This document shows, piece after piece, positions 8,097 to 15,971 of a DNA stretch of 16,002 nucleotides. Under the pieces are notes generated by a model, which was not told the DNA's origin, made no database searches, and saw only the letters and a list, made by a program, of their open reading frames with translations. Position numbers and translations under genes: made by a program. Source of the DNA: Pinguiococcus pyrenoidosus (lineage: Eukaryota; Sar; Pinguiophyceae; Pinguiochrysidales; Pinguiochrysidaceae); assembly GCA_019677205.1 (NCBI GenBank), contig JAAMXY010000745.1, forward strand, positions 1,676 to 17,677, written 5' to 3'. How positions within the stretch are numbered: position 1 is the first letter of the stretch; each line of letters opens with the position of its first letter.

Positions 8097-9687
8097 ATGC
8101 CGGAGGGAGCGCGAGACATGGACACCGTACACGACTCCAGACGCGACCGCTCCACCCTGCCGCCGCTGCCGCCACCGAAGGCGGCCGCGCCGGACGCGGG
8201 TGCGCCGCCAGCGACGAGGAGCAGAGGCTCGTCGACGGACGCCAAGTCGCGCGCTTCCGCAGACGGCAAACGGCGCACGTCCACGGCCAGCAGCTTCCAA
8301 GAGGAGGAGCTCCACGGCGGCGCCCTGGAGGAGAAGGGACGAGACCCCGACATCGTCGTCGTGCCGGACGCGGTGGCGGAGGAAATCGCGGAGGAGAGAA
8401 GGCACGGAGAGGCCCAGGAGACGAAGGACGAGCCTGCCAAGTCGCCGAGGAGGGGCTCCTTCTTCGCGAGAGCGGTGGGGCTCGTGGTGCCGGGAGAGGG
8501 CCGAAGCCGCGTGAGCCAGATGCTCCGGGGTCGCTCGGTCAAGGATGACACGCGCTCGCGCTCCTTGACGCCGGTGCTGCTGATACACCGCAGTGCCTCG
8601 GAGAGCAAGGCGTTCCGCGGCTCGGCCAAGCGGGCGTCGCGCCGCCGGATTGACAAGCGCGTCAGTCGGCAGACACACACCAAGCAGCGGCCCAGCGACG
8701 ATAGCGCGGTCAGCGAGCTGACCTCGGAGGATGCGAACGACGACGCGATGTACCTCGAGACCCAATCCTCCATGGGCTCCGTCATGAGCGAGCCGGCGCC
8801 GCGAGCGGCGTCGTCGCCCGTACGGCGACGAACGACCAACCAGACGGTGCAGGACTTGGACCTGGTGCCGCCGCTCAAGATCGATCTCACGATGATGCGC
8901 GAGAAGAGCATCGACGAGAACACGGAGGAACCCGAAGCACCGGGGACGATGCCGCTGGAGAAGGTCCTGTGCGAGGTAAGAAGGGTGTGCGCTTTCCGTG
9001 GACGAACCGCTGCAAACGCGCAGCAGCAGACGAGTCGCTAACAACGCGTTCCTCGCTGCTCACAGGGCCGCCTGCTGAAGCGGACAGACTTCCCCACGCT
9101 GACGGGCTGGAAGTGGAAGCAACGTTACGTGCAGATCCGCGTCCGCGCGAATAGGCGGAACACGGGGTGAGTGGAAACGAAGCCTGAAGCGCGCTGGGGA
9201 ACTTGCCGGAAGCCGGGGGAACTTGCCGGAAGCCGAGGGAAACGCTTGCCATGGTGGAGAAGCCTGACCCCTGCTGCCTTGGTTGTCTCGGCAGATCCAT
9301 GTTTGGCGCGACGCTGGTGGCTCTGCAGTACACGAGTATCGACGGGGACATGAGCAAGCGGAAGACGCGCTACCTGACCCAGGCATCCACCATCTCCGGC
9401 GTGAAGTGCGACGACTCGCGGGCAATCTTCTCCGTGCGGGTCTACGATGATCCCTTTGATCCGTCATCACACTATCAAGGTACTTACTGGCTTTGCGATA
9501 CGATGCGATGCGATGGGATGGGATGGGTTGCGAGGTTGGACGTGGATGGGAACGTCGCACTCACGGTTGCTTTCCCTCGTCCTCCGCAGTGTACTTCAAG
9601 ACGGAGAGCTTCGAAGCTGCCGTGGAATGGATTGGAGTACTCCGCGGCGTGGTCATGGCCTTGATCGAGGGCACCATCCACTTCTAG
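8097..9687 (+). CDS. PH-domain protein with long disordered N-terminus
   Basis: Four exons (8097-8975, 9066-9166, 9295-9479, 9590-9687) give 1263 nt and 420 residues. Donors are GTAAGA, GTGAGT and GTACTT, acceptors end in CAG, and phases match. The ATG has A at -3. Residues 1-293, all in exon 1, look disordered: Ser-, Arg- and Glu-rich, with several basophilic kinase consensus sites (KRRTS, SPRRGS, KRAS, RRRTT). Residues 294-420 form a pleckstrin homology domain: GRLLKR start, GWKWKQRYVQIRV strands, LVALQYT, FSVRVYD, VYFKTES, and the invariant Trp402 in the C-terminal helix (AAVEWIGVL). PH domains bind phosphoinositides or protein partners at membranes. The basic residues Lys298, Arg299, Lys308 and Lys310 would suit phosphoinositide binding. 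I see no catalytic domain and do not recognise the orthologue. The protein ends right after the PH helix. Confidence 0.88.
9196..9235. repeat. 20-bp tandem duplication in PH-gene intron 2
   Basis: GGGGAACTTGCCGGAAGCCG occurs at 9196-9215 and again at 9216-9235 with one change (GGGGAACTTGCCGGAAGCCG versus an A at the last position but one or so). It lies inside the 128-nt intron (9167-9294), away from the splice sites. Confidence 0.85.
9495..9532. repeat. Degenerate GATGC/GATGG pentamer array in PH-gene intron 3
   Basis: A run of GCGAT, ACGAT, GCGAT, GCGAT, GGGAT, GGGAT, GGGTT pentamers occupies about a third of the 110-nt intron (9480-9589). It looks like slippage-generated simple sequence. 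Confidence 0.85.
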
Positions 9688-10375
9688 TCCGCGGAGCCTC
9701 GCGAGATGAGAGACCCGAGCGACGGTGATGATGAGACTGGGTAACCCCAGCTGATGACTCCGTGGTGAATCGTCTCTTCTTGATGTACTTCTTCTGTCCG
9801 AGCGTCCCTCCGTGTGTGTTCCGTGCTTCGAAGCCGCGCAGCAAGCAACGCTGCCACGCCCGAGCAGATCTCTTCCTCTGAAAGGCACCCATGCCCTGGC
9901 TTGATTCGCGCCGTGAGATAAGCAGCAATGTAGTCGTAAATTCGACATCGTTGTGTATGATGTATCAATTCCTGCTGATGCTTCCTTACGGACGGACACT
10001 GGTGCTATCTTCTTGCCTCCACCACTTCGCTTTTCCTCTGGCGTTCCCTCTGTCAACGCCTCGCGTCTTGCAATCTCCCTTGTCAACCCAGCCCCAAGTT
10101 GAGGTTCCCTTCGGCGCTCCGATGTGGCCGCGAGCCGGCGACCGAATCGGAGGTCGAGAGAAACGATGAAAAGAGAAGCATGTCAGCTGACCGATGGCGT
10201 CAACGTCAGCCTTTCCGTCGCCAAGCGCCACACGTTGCCTTCGGGACTCCTTGCGCACCGCTCTTCGCCCTAGGTAGGCGCTTTCTCCCTTTGCATCGGA
10301 CTATCGTTGCTGCGGCCCTGCGGCAGCTCCCGAGACTTAGCAGGTCGTCCCCTTGGGTCCAGTTGCCGCCGCACG
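9688..10375. other. Intergenic spacer and presumed elongase promoter
   Basis: This 690-bp stretch separates two genes on the same strand. It should hold the 3' UTR of the PH gene and the promoter and 5' UTR of the elongase gene. No TATA box, polyadenylation signal of canonical form or conserved ORF is clear. Short overlapping frames on both strands look like noise. Confidence 0.5.
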
Positions 10376-11561
10376 ATGGACTCGTTCGTTGCCGAGAAGC
10401 TGAAGGAGGCCGGCCTGGAAGCCGCCTTGCCCTACCTGGAGCAGTACTTGAGCTGGACGCACCAAGTGGGCGAGGACACGATCAAGTGGGCCCGGCCAGA
10501 ATGGGTGGACGAGCAAGGTGAAGTTGCAGAGACGCACCTTCCGCTGGGCGGACGCCGCGGATTCTAACCTTCTTGTCTGCGGCCTCTTTAGGTATCTTCG
10601 TCGCCATCCCCTCTTGGATTCTAGGCAGGCAAGGCGGCGCCTCACGATGATCGCTTGGTACAGGGGCTCTTTCGTATGAGTGGCCGACCAAGTCATGGCC
10701 CTTCGCTAGCGCCGAAGCGGCCATCACGATCGCTCTGCTGTACCTGGTCATGGTGATCTTCGGCAGCATGATCTTCAGCTTCAGCTTCGTGCCGTCGCTG
10801 GTGGTGTCGAGCAAGCCCGCGGACATGAATGCCGCGAAGCAGGCCAACCCCGTCCTCAAGATGTGCCGCCTCGGCATCGCCACCCTTCGCTTCTCCTACA
10901 ACCTTGCGCAGATGATGCTCTGTGGCTACATGTCTCTGGTACGAAGCGCTGCCTGCAATGGCTAGGCCCAGGATCTGTCCTCAAGAAGCCATGCCGGCTG
11001 CCGCCGTCGTAGGAAGCGCTCGCGTTGGCGTACCGGAACGGCTACAACGTGGTGCCCTGCAACGCGTTCAACGTTGAAGATCCTCCGCTGGCGAACCTCC
11101 TTTGGATCTTCTACCTGAGCAAGATCCTGGACTTCGTGGACACCTTTTTGATCATCGTGGGCAAGAAGTGGCGCCAGCTCAGCTTCCTGCACGTGTACCA
11201 CCATTTCAGCATCTTCCTGTTCTACTGGCTGAACGCCAACGTCGCCTACGACGGGGACATCTTCTTCACGATCCTGCTCAACGGCTTCATCCACTTTGTG
11301 ATGTACACGTACTACTTCGTGGCGTCGCACCCGGGCGCCACCATCTGGTGGAAGCAGTACGTCACCACCTTCCAGCTCATCCAGTTTGTCCTGATGATGT
11401 CCCAGGCGGGATACATGATGAAGACGGGCTGCCAGACGTTCCCTCCGCGCGTGACCATGGCGTACTTCTGGTACATCATGTCCATGTTCGGCCTCTTCAG
11501 CCACTTCTTCGTGCAGACGTACATCGTGGGAAGGAAGTCGAAGAAGGTCAAGCGGCAGTAG
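10376..11561 (+). CDS. ELO-family very-long-chain / polyunsaturated fatty acid elongase (3-ketoacyl-CoA synthase)
   Basis: The enzyme condenses malonyl-CoA with a fatty acyl-CoA in the endoplasmic reticulum, the first step of chain elongation. Three exons (10376-10517, 10664-10938, 11013-11561) give 966 nt and 321 residues, normal for the family. The ATG has A at -3 and G at +4. Hallmarks are the histidine box HVYHH (199-203) preceded by Gln194 in QLSFLHVYHH, the pattern usual in polyunsaturated-type elongases, NGFIHFVMYTYYF (229-241), and TFQLIQFV. The KxxExxDT motif reads KILDFVDT (176-183), with Asp in place of Glu. Several hydrophobic segments are visible, the first near 65-85 (ITIALLYLVMVIFG). 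The C-terminus KVKRQ fits a KXKXX endoplasmic reticulum retrieval signal. The GYMSL/EALALAYRNGY junction and the FYWLNANVAYDGDI stretch resemble stramenopile and haptophyte PUFA elongases. Substrate chain length cannot be read from sequence. Confidence 0.95.
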
Positions 11562-11800
11562 GCGGAGGCTGCAGCCTCGCCGAGGGCCCGCAGCCCCTTC
11601 GCAGAGGGGTCTCCGGAGAAGCAGCTGCTGGCAGTTCTGCTCCGTTCGCTCCCTTCCGTGGGTGTTTCCCCCCCGGGAGAGGAAGCGTGCTCGCAAGCGT
11701 GGCTCTCCTTTGTTAGCTTTGGTCTGGGTTTTGGTCGCTTTGCTCGGCTTCTCCTGGTGTGGTTGCAGGGGAACCTTGCGTGGGTCGGTTGCGTGTGTCG

Positions 11801-11830
11801 GTGACGTGATGTGACGTAACGTGACGTGAC
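11801..11830. promoter_or_regulatory. Three TGACGT motifs at 10-bp spacing
   Basis: TGACGT begins at 11802, 11812 and 11822, exactly one DNA turn apart, followed by TGACGG at 11827. TGACGT is the core recognised by bZIP factors of the CREB/ATF and TGA types. The location is unusual: about 240 bp after the elongase stop and in the 3' flank of the HSF gene. It may be a regulatory cluster, or just a decaying 10-bp simple repeat. Confidence 0.35.
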
Positions 11831-11854
11831 GGGAAGGGACGGGACGGGACGGGG
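11831..11854 (+). other. G-quadruplex motif in the elongase 3' region
   Basis: Five G-tracts of at least three bases are separated by 2-nt spacers: GGG, AA, GGG, AC, GGG, AC, GGG, AC, GGGG. This fits a compact G-quadruplex in the sense transcript. It sits 30 bp before an ATTAAA, a position where G-rich pause elements help 3' end formation in other eukaryotes. Confidence 0.6.
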
Positions 11855-11883
11855 TGATGTCCAGATGCGCCAGCCGCAATTGA

Positions 11884-11889
11884 ATTAAA
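11884..11889 (+). terminator. Candidate polyadenylation signal of the elongase gene
   Basis: ATTAAA, the commonest variant of AATAAA in animals, occurs 323 bp after the elongase stop, in a local AT-rich patch directly after the G-rich tract. Many protists do not use this signal strictly, so the call rests on position. Confidence 0.4.
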
Positions 11890-12085
11890 CTTTGTTGCGT
11901 CTTAGCTACAAGTCCCCCACACATAAGGCACTAAACGACTACACCAGACATGACTATCTGTATGTTTCTTCTTGCTCCGGAGGCGGGCAGGGGTAAATCA
12001 ATCCTTGATCTTGCTTGGGAAAAAATAGGAATGCACACACTACGACGCAAACCTCGGCAGGTCCTCGACGGTCTGCGTCCTTGCG

Positions 12086-13087
12086 TCACTCGCGCTGTAC
12101 ATCGGGGGCACCTAACTGCAGCAACTCGTCGTCCGGGATGATGTCGCTGCTGCTCCGGAGCATCGACTCGGGCCCGATCATCGTGTCGATGAAGGCCACG
12201 TCCACGCTGGAGAAGGACGTCAGGGCCGGCGGCGAGAGAGGACCCACTTCTCCCCAGCTGGGGAAGCGCTGCAGCGGCTCTCTATCTAGGGCGGGAGGCA
12301 TCACACTGCCCTCCTCTGTCTTTTGTCTCTTCGACCGGGGTTGCTCGCTGGCCGGCGCGCTTGCCGGCCCCACGGCGCGCTTGCTGCTGCTCCGCAGGGT
12401 CATCGACAGGGTTTCCCGGACCCGCTCGCCTCCGGCGAGTCCGGTGTGCGCCAGGCCAAGGCCGTTTCCGAAGTCCAATTCCGAAGACGACGCCTGCGTC
12501 TGGGACTCCCCCGGCATTTGCACATGGTCTATTTGCTTGCTGGCGCGGCACTCGTCCGCGAGCGACTTGAAGAGCTGCTTCAGGCTCTTCATCTCCTTCT
12601 CGAGCTCCTCGCAGCGATTTCGCACCGTGCTGAGCTCGTTCTTGAGTTGGAAGACCTCCTGGTTGTTGGCGCTGGTGGCGGCCTCGCGGTCGCGGCGGCG
12701 GTTGATCAGGCGCATGAGCTCCGGGTGGTCCTTCTTGAAGAGGTCGTGGCGGAACTCCCACATGCGCTGCCCATTGGCGCCGATGTCCCTCCGCAGGCCG
12801 TGCTCGTCGGACTTGACCTTGCGGAAGCCGTAGAAGTTGAGCTGGCGAACGAACGAGCTGAACTTGTTGTGGCGGAAGAAGCGCGGGATCCAGACGCGCG
12901 CGAAGGTGTCGGCGTCGTACACGAGGAAGGTGTCTCCCTGGGCGGACCAGCCGCCCAGGTTCTGCGGGCACTGGTCGATCATCTGAAAGGTCTTGCGCAG
13001 GAAGAGCGGCGGCTCCTCCAAGGGCGTGTTGCCGCCGTTGGCTCCGGACGCGCTCGCCGTGCTGGGTTCCGCGGTCATTTGGCCCAT
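12086..13087 (-). CDS. HSF: Heat shock transcription factor (HSF)
   Basis: HSFs trimerise under heat or proteotoxic stress and bind nGAAn arrays to activate chaperone genes. From the chosen ATG at 13087 the protein has 333 residues and no intron. The winged-helix DNA-binding domain covers about 27-130 (PLFLRKTFQMI, the recognition helix FRHNKFSSFVRQLNFYGF at 71-88, then WEFRHDLFKKDHPEL). A heptad HR-A/B trimerisation region spans about 142-177. Basic clusters SSKR (234-237) and RSKRQK (251-256) are candidate nuclear localisation signals. The C-terminus (about 291-325) mixes acidic and bulky hydrophobic residues like an activation domain. I chose this start because of its strong context (A at -3, G at +4) and because the DNA-binding domain begins near the N-terminus in protist HSFs. 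The frame stays open upstream to an ATG at 13786, which would add 233 low-complexity residues. I think that extension is mostly chance or 5' UTR. Confidence 0.93.
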   Translation of the reverse strand: MGQMTAEPSTASASGANGGNTPLEEPPLFLRKTFQMIDQCPQNLGGWSAQGDTFLVYDADTFARVWIPRFFRHNKFSSFVRQLNFYGFRKVKSDEHGLRRDIGANGQRMWEFRHDLFKKDHPELMRLINRRRDREAATSANNQEVFQLKNELSTVRNRCEELEKEMKSLKQLFKSLADECRASKQIDHVQMPGESQTQASSSELDFGNGLGLAHTGLAGGERVRETLSMTLRSSSKRAVGPASAPASEQPRSKRQKTEEGSVMPPALDREPLQRFPSWGEVGPLSPPALTSFSSVDVAFIDTMIGPESMLRSSSDIIPDDELLQLGAPDVQRE

Positions 13088-14101
13088 CTTGTTCAAGAGC
13101 AGGTGGGTGCTGGCGAGCTTGCCGATTTCCTTGAGGTTGTTGAGGTACAGTCCGACGTCAATGGTGGGCGCGAAGAAGGCCGGAGACAGCGGAAGGGTCT
13201 GTCCGGGGGAGATCTGCCTGTCCGGCGGCGGCGCAGCTCGATTCGGCGCCAGAACACAGCTCTGTTTGGCCGAAGTGCGACGACGCGCAAAGGTCGGAGG
13301 CGAAAGCTGCTGCGGATCTATTTTTCTCGACGACGCGAAGAGCACTTGAGAGTGTCTTCTGGCGGAGGCGCGGACGGACAGGGGCGCTTCGGGTGGGGCC
13401 GAGGCAACTGCGGAGCGCTGCGCTTCAGGGGAATCCAGGCGTTGGCTTCCGGAGGCTTCCCACCACAAAGGCGGAGCGTGTGGACGAATACGATGCCTCA
13501 CGAAGTGCCGCCACACGGGCCAACGGCGTCGCTTGCTCGGCAGACTGGCCCTGGCTGCCTGGGCTTGCTTCGGCGGCCGCAATGGAGACACGTCCGTCGC
13601 GGGACTCGCAGCCGTGACACAGCGTCGCCTAGATTTGGAATTCCGGGTGGTTCTGCTGACCAGCGCCTGGGCTCGGCCGTCGTCATTGGGCCAGAAAGAG
13701 CCAGCCTGGACGTGCCCGCCGGATTGGTGGCCGGACCGTTCCTGCCGAATACGGGGAACTTTCCGCATTCCGGGAACGGTCGTCATTCGAAACCGATCCG
13801 ACACGAGAATAGTAGAACATATCAAAGCGTCCTAAACGCGCGAAAGTCGCGTCGCCACCGCGTCGCCCCATTGGCAAACGTGGAGCTTTCCATCTCAAGG
13901 ACCAACACAACGCAAGGGGCATTTGCACCGCGTCTGCATGTCATCTCGAAGGTCGTTCTATTTTTTTAAATTATAGCTTACATAAGCGAACGCGGGGAGA
14001 TGCAAGGACAGTCCGACAAGCCAGGCATACAATGTCTGCGAGGCGGGTCGGATCAGCTGAACGAGCGGTCGACCAATCGATCGATCCCACACGTCGACGT
14101 A
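13088..14101. other. HSF upstream region and transposon target flank
   Basis: This 1-kb stretch should contain the HSF promoter and 5' UTR. A two-unit heat-shock-element-like site (GAACTTTC) lies at 13756-13763, with another TTC nearby, but no three-unit array is present. A short AT-rich tract (about 13957-13982) lies further out. The stretch ends at a TA (14100-14101), the presumed target dinucleotide of the transposon. Confidence 0.5.
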
Positions 14102-14113
14102 CAGTGTCCGAGC

Positions 14114-14160
14114 GTATGTAGTGATCCCGTATGTAGCAACCCGAGCGCATGTAGTAACCC
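14114..14160. repeat. Left subterminal repeats of the transposon
   Basis: Three related units lie just inside the left end: GTATGTAGTGATCCC (14114), GTATGTAGCAACCC (14129) and GCATGTAGTAACCC (14147). The first and third are also preceded by the shared string CCGAGC. Such arrays often are transposase binding sites. Here that is an inference from position and repetition. Confidence 0.8.
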
Positions 14161-14197
14161 TTCTTCCCGTGACGGTCTGCAAACGTGGATATAGTGA

Positions 14198-15907
14198 CTA
14201 CTTGTGACTATCATCTACGGCGCCGAAGAACTCCCCAATAGCTGCCTGCCGGTGGCCCTCACACTCTACCATCCCTTGGATTGACTTCATCAAGCCATAC
14301 ATCTGCTCCTCTGCTCCTGGAGCAAGCCGCAATACGTTCTCAAGGACAAAAGAATGCAGCTTTGTCGAAGCGGTCTTTGCCTCGGCAAGCGTCATGACGG
14401 GTTCGGGCTCAGGCTCGCCTTCGTCACTGCTTTCCGTTCTCGTTGCTAGTCCACTGGTCTCCACCGTCGCAGGGATCTCTTCGCCGCTGGCGCTCTCATC
14501 TTCGGCATCGATGCTCGTTAGCTTCTCCTCAAGCATTTCGGTAATGCTCTCTCGCCCGCCAAGCCCAAGGCTTTCAAAGGCGGCGACCATCTCGTCCACA
14601 GCTGCCTTGAGCGCGATACTAGACTTTGCGCGGTCCCGCTCATCTAGTGCCCGGATTTCAGCAGTGTTCGCGGGAGGCAAGACCGCAGACTTTCGAAAGC
14701 AGTTTCGCGTAGTGCTCCCACGCACTTCCTTTAGCGCATCGCGAACCCAAAATAAGGCAGATCTCAAGTCCACCTTAAGGTTCTCAGCCGATTTTTCATG
14801 GTCCTTGTCGAGCTCCTGTATCATCCACCGAACATGCTGGCGCCTATAATGGGCTTTAAATGCCTGTATCACGCCCTGATCTAGAGGTTGCAGAACTGCT
14901 GTGGTATTTGGAGGCAAAAATATTGCCTTCACCGCGGACATCGTGAACCCTTCGAATGCGTCCATCCAGCAACAAGGCTTTGCGCCAATTGGAATGCCGT
15001 GGGCGGAGCAGTTGTCAAGCAGCAGCCAGACAACGCGTCCTTCATGTCGCATCCTCCCATTGAATCTTTGCATCACTTTGTTGAAGAGGACGGATGTCAT
15101 CCATGCGCTTTTGTTGCTGAAGTACTGAATGCCCAGGTCTCTGTCTGGGTCGAAGCTTCTCCCGAAGCTTCTCGGGCGCTTCGACGTTCCAATCACTTGC
15201 GCAAACACGTCATGGCCGTCTGAAGATGCAAATATGCTCAAGGTTATCCTCTCCTTGGACAGCTTGCAGCCTTTGCGCTTTCTCTTCATAATGGAGCTTG
15301 TTGGAAGTCTCCGGTACCACAACGCTGTCTCGTCCATGTTGTAGATATCGCGCAGATCCGTGCCGGAGAGCAAGATTGGAAGTTTCTGCTGCGCTTTGTT
15401 GATGCCCTCTATGTTCGCCGAGCCGGCTTCACCATGTAGCTGCGCGGATCTCATGCCTCTCATCTTCTTGAAATTTGATATCCATGATCTTCCAAAGTTG
15501 AACCTCGGAGGAAGGCTGAGGCCGACTGCAAACTCTCTGGCCTTTGTGACTATCACTTCCTCTGTTATGGTGGCCCTCTGGCTCTCCTTTTTCTCCAGCC
15601 AAGTTGAGAGCGCGCTATTCAGCTCCTCAACAGAGCTCTTTCGAGCCTTTTTCCGTGACCTGCCTTCCTCGCTGGAGACCAGGACGTAATCTTTGATTTG
15701 AGACGAGCTCTTCCTGAGCTGCGTCACAAAAGCAGGGCTCACGGTGATCTCGAACTGCTCTTCAACATACTTTGAAATGTCGCTGCGGGTCAGACTGAGC
15801 CCTTCCGCTTCTCTCTGCTCGATCCACTTCACAACAAGGTACTTCTGCTGATAGCTCAGCTGTGCTCTACTCCGTGCGCGCTTCTTCTTCGTGCCCTGGT
15901 CTTCCAT
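14198..15907 (-). CDS. Pogo/Tigger-type transposase (CENP-B-like HTH plus DDE domain), intact
   Basis: A single uninterrupted 569-codon frame on the minus strand encodes a cut-and-paste transposase of the Tc1/mariner superfamily, pogo branch. Basic clusters KKKRARSR (7-14) and RSRKKARK (83-90) are candidate nuclear signals. An N-terminal Psq/CENP-B-like helix-turn-helix (about 17-66) is followed by a second Tc5/CENP-B helix-turn-helix (about 105-160, with FGRSWISNFKKMRG). The DDE_1 catalytic domain has Asp192 (MDETALW), Asp298 (LLLDNCSAHG) and Asp343 (QPLDQGVI), plus the family string FLPPNTTAVLQPLDQG. An acidic stretch (about 466-503) precedes a helical C-terminus that ends with QAAIGEFF (554-561), a consensus PCNA-binding box. 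All catalytic residues are present, so activity is possible. A domesticated CENP-B-like gene is the alternative, but the adjacent terminal repeats favour a transposon. Confidence 0.93.
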   Translation of the reverse strand: MEDQGTKKKRARSRAQLSYQQKYLVVKWIEQREAEGLSLTRSDISKYVEEQFEITVSPAFVTQLRKSSSQIKDYVLVSSEEGRSRKKARKSSVEELNSALSTWLEKKESQRATITEEVIVTKAREFAVGLSLPPRFNFGRSWISNFKKMRGMRSAQLHGEAGSANIEGINKAQQKLPILLSGTDLRDIYNMDETALWYRRLPTSSIMKRKRKGCKLSKERITLSIFASSDGHDVFAQVIGTSKRPRSFGRSFDPDRDLGIQYFSNKSAWMTSVLFNKVMQRFNGRMRHEGRVVWLLLDNCSAHGIPIGAKPCCWMDAFEGFTMSAVKAIFLPPNTTAVLQPLDQGVIQAFKAHYRRQHVRWMIQELDKDHEKSAENLKVDLRSALFWVRDALKEVRGSTTRNCFRKSAVLPPANTAEIRALDERDRAKSSIALKAAVDEMVAAFESLGLGGRESITEMLEEKLTSIDAEDESASGEEIPATVETSGLATRTESSDEGEPEPEPVMTLAEAKTASTKLHSFVLENVLRLAPGAEEQMYGLMKSIQGMVECEGHRQAAIGEFFGAVDDSHK

Positions 15908-15930
15908 GAGGGTATCAGGAGCTTGAAAGC

Positions 15931-15966
15931 GGCGGATGGGACGGCGGATGAGACGGCGGATGGGGT
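15931..15966. repeat. 12-bp tandem repeat upstream of the transposase start
   Basis: GGCGGATGGGAC (15931), GGCGGATGAGAC (15943) and GGCGGATGGGGT (15955) are three imperfect 12-bp copies. They lie 24 bp upstream of the transposase ATG, so within its promoter or 5' UTR and inside the right part of the element. Confidence 0.85.
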
Positions 15967-15971
15967 TGCTT

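Larger units (their letters stand above)
11562..12085. other. Shared 3' spacer of the convergent elongase and HSF genes
   Basis: These 524 bases separate the stop codons of two convergent genes, so both 3' UTRs lie here. Recognisable parts on the elongase side are the TGACGT repeats, the G-quadruplex motif and an ATTAAA. On the HSF side no clear polyadenylation signal is seen. A 63-codon frame at 11950 is too short and unsupported to call. Confidence 0.6.

Noticed and set aside
7694-9044. Two minus-strand frames of more than 400 codons over the PH gene
   Set aside because: Antisense shadows of a high-GC coding exon. They ignore the splice sites that assemble the PH domain.
13756-13790. Full heat shock element upstream of HSF
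   Set aside because: Only two GAA/TTC units are in the correct 5-bp phase. A functional element normally needs three or more.
12323-13969. 548-codon plus-strand frame opposite the HSF gene
   Set aside because: The minus strand encodes a clear HSF DNA-binding domain. The plus frame has no domain.
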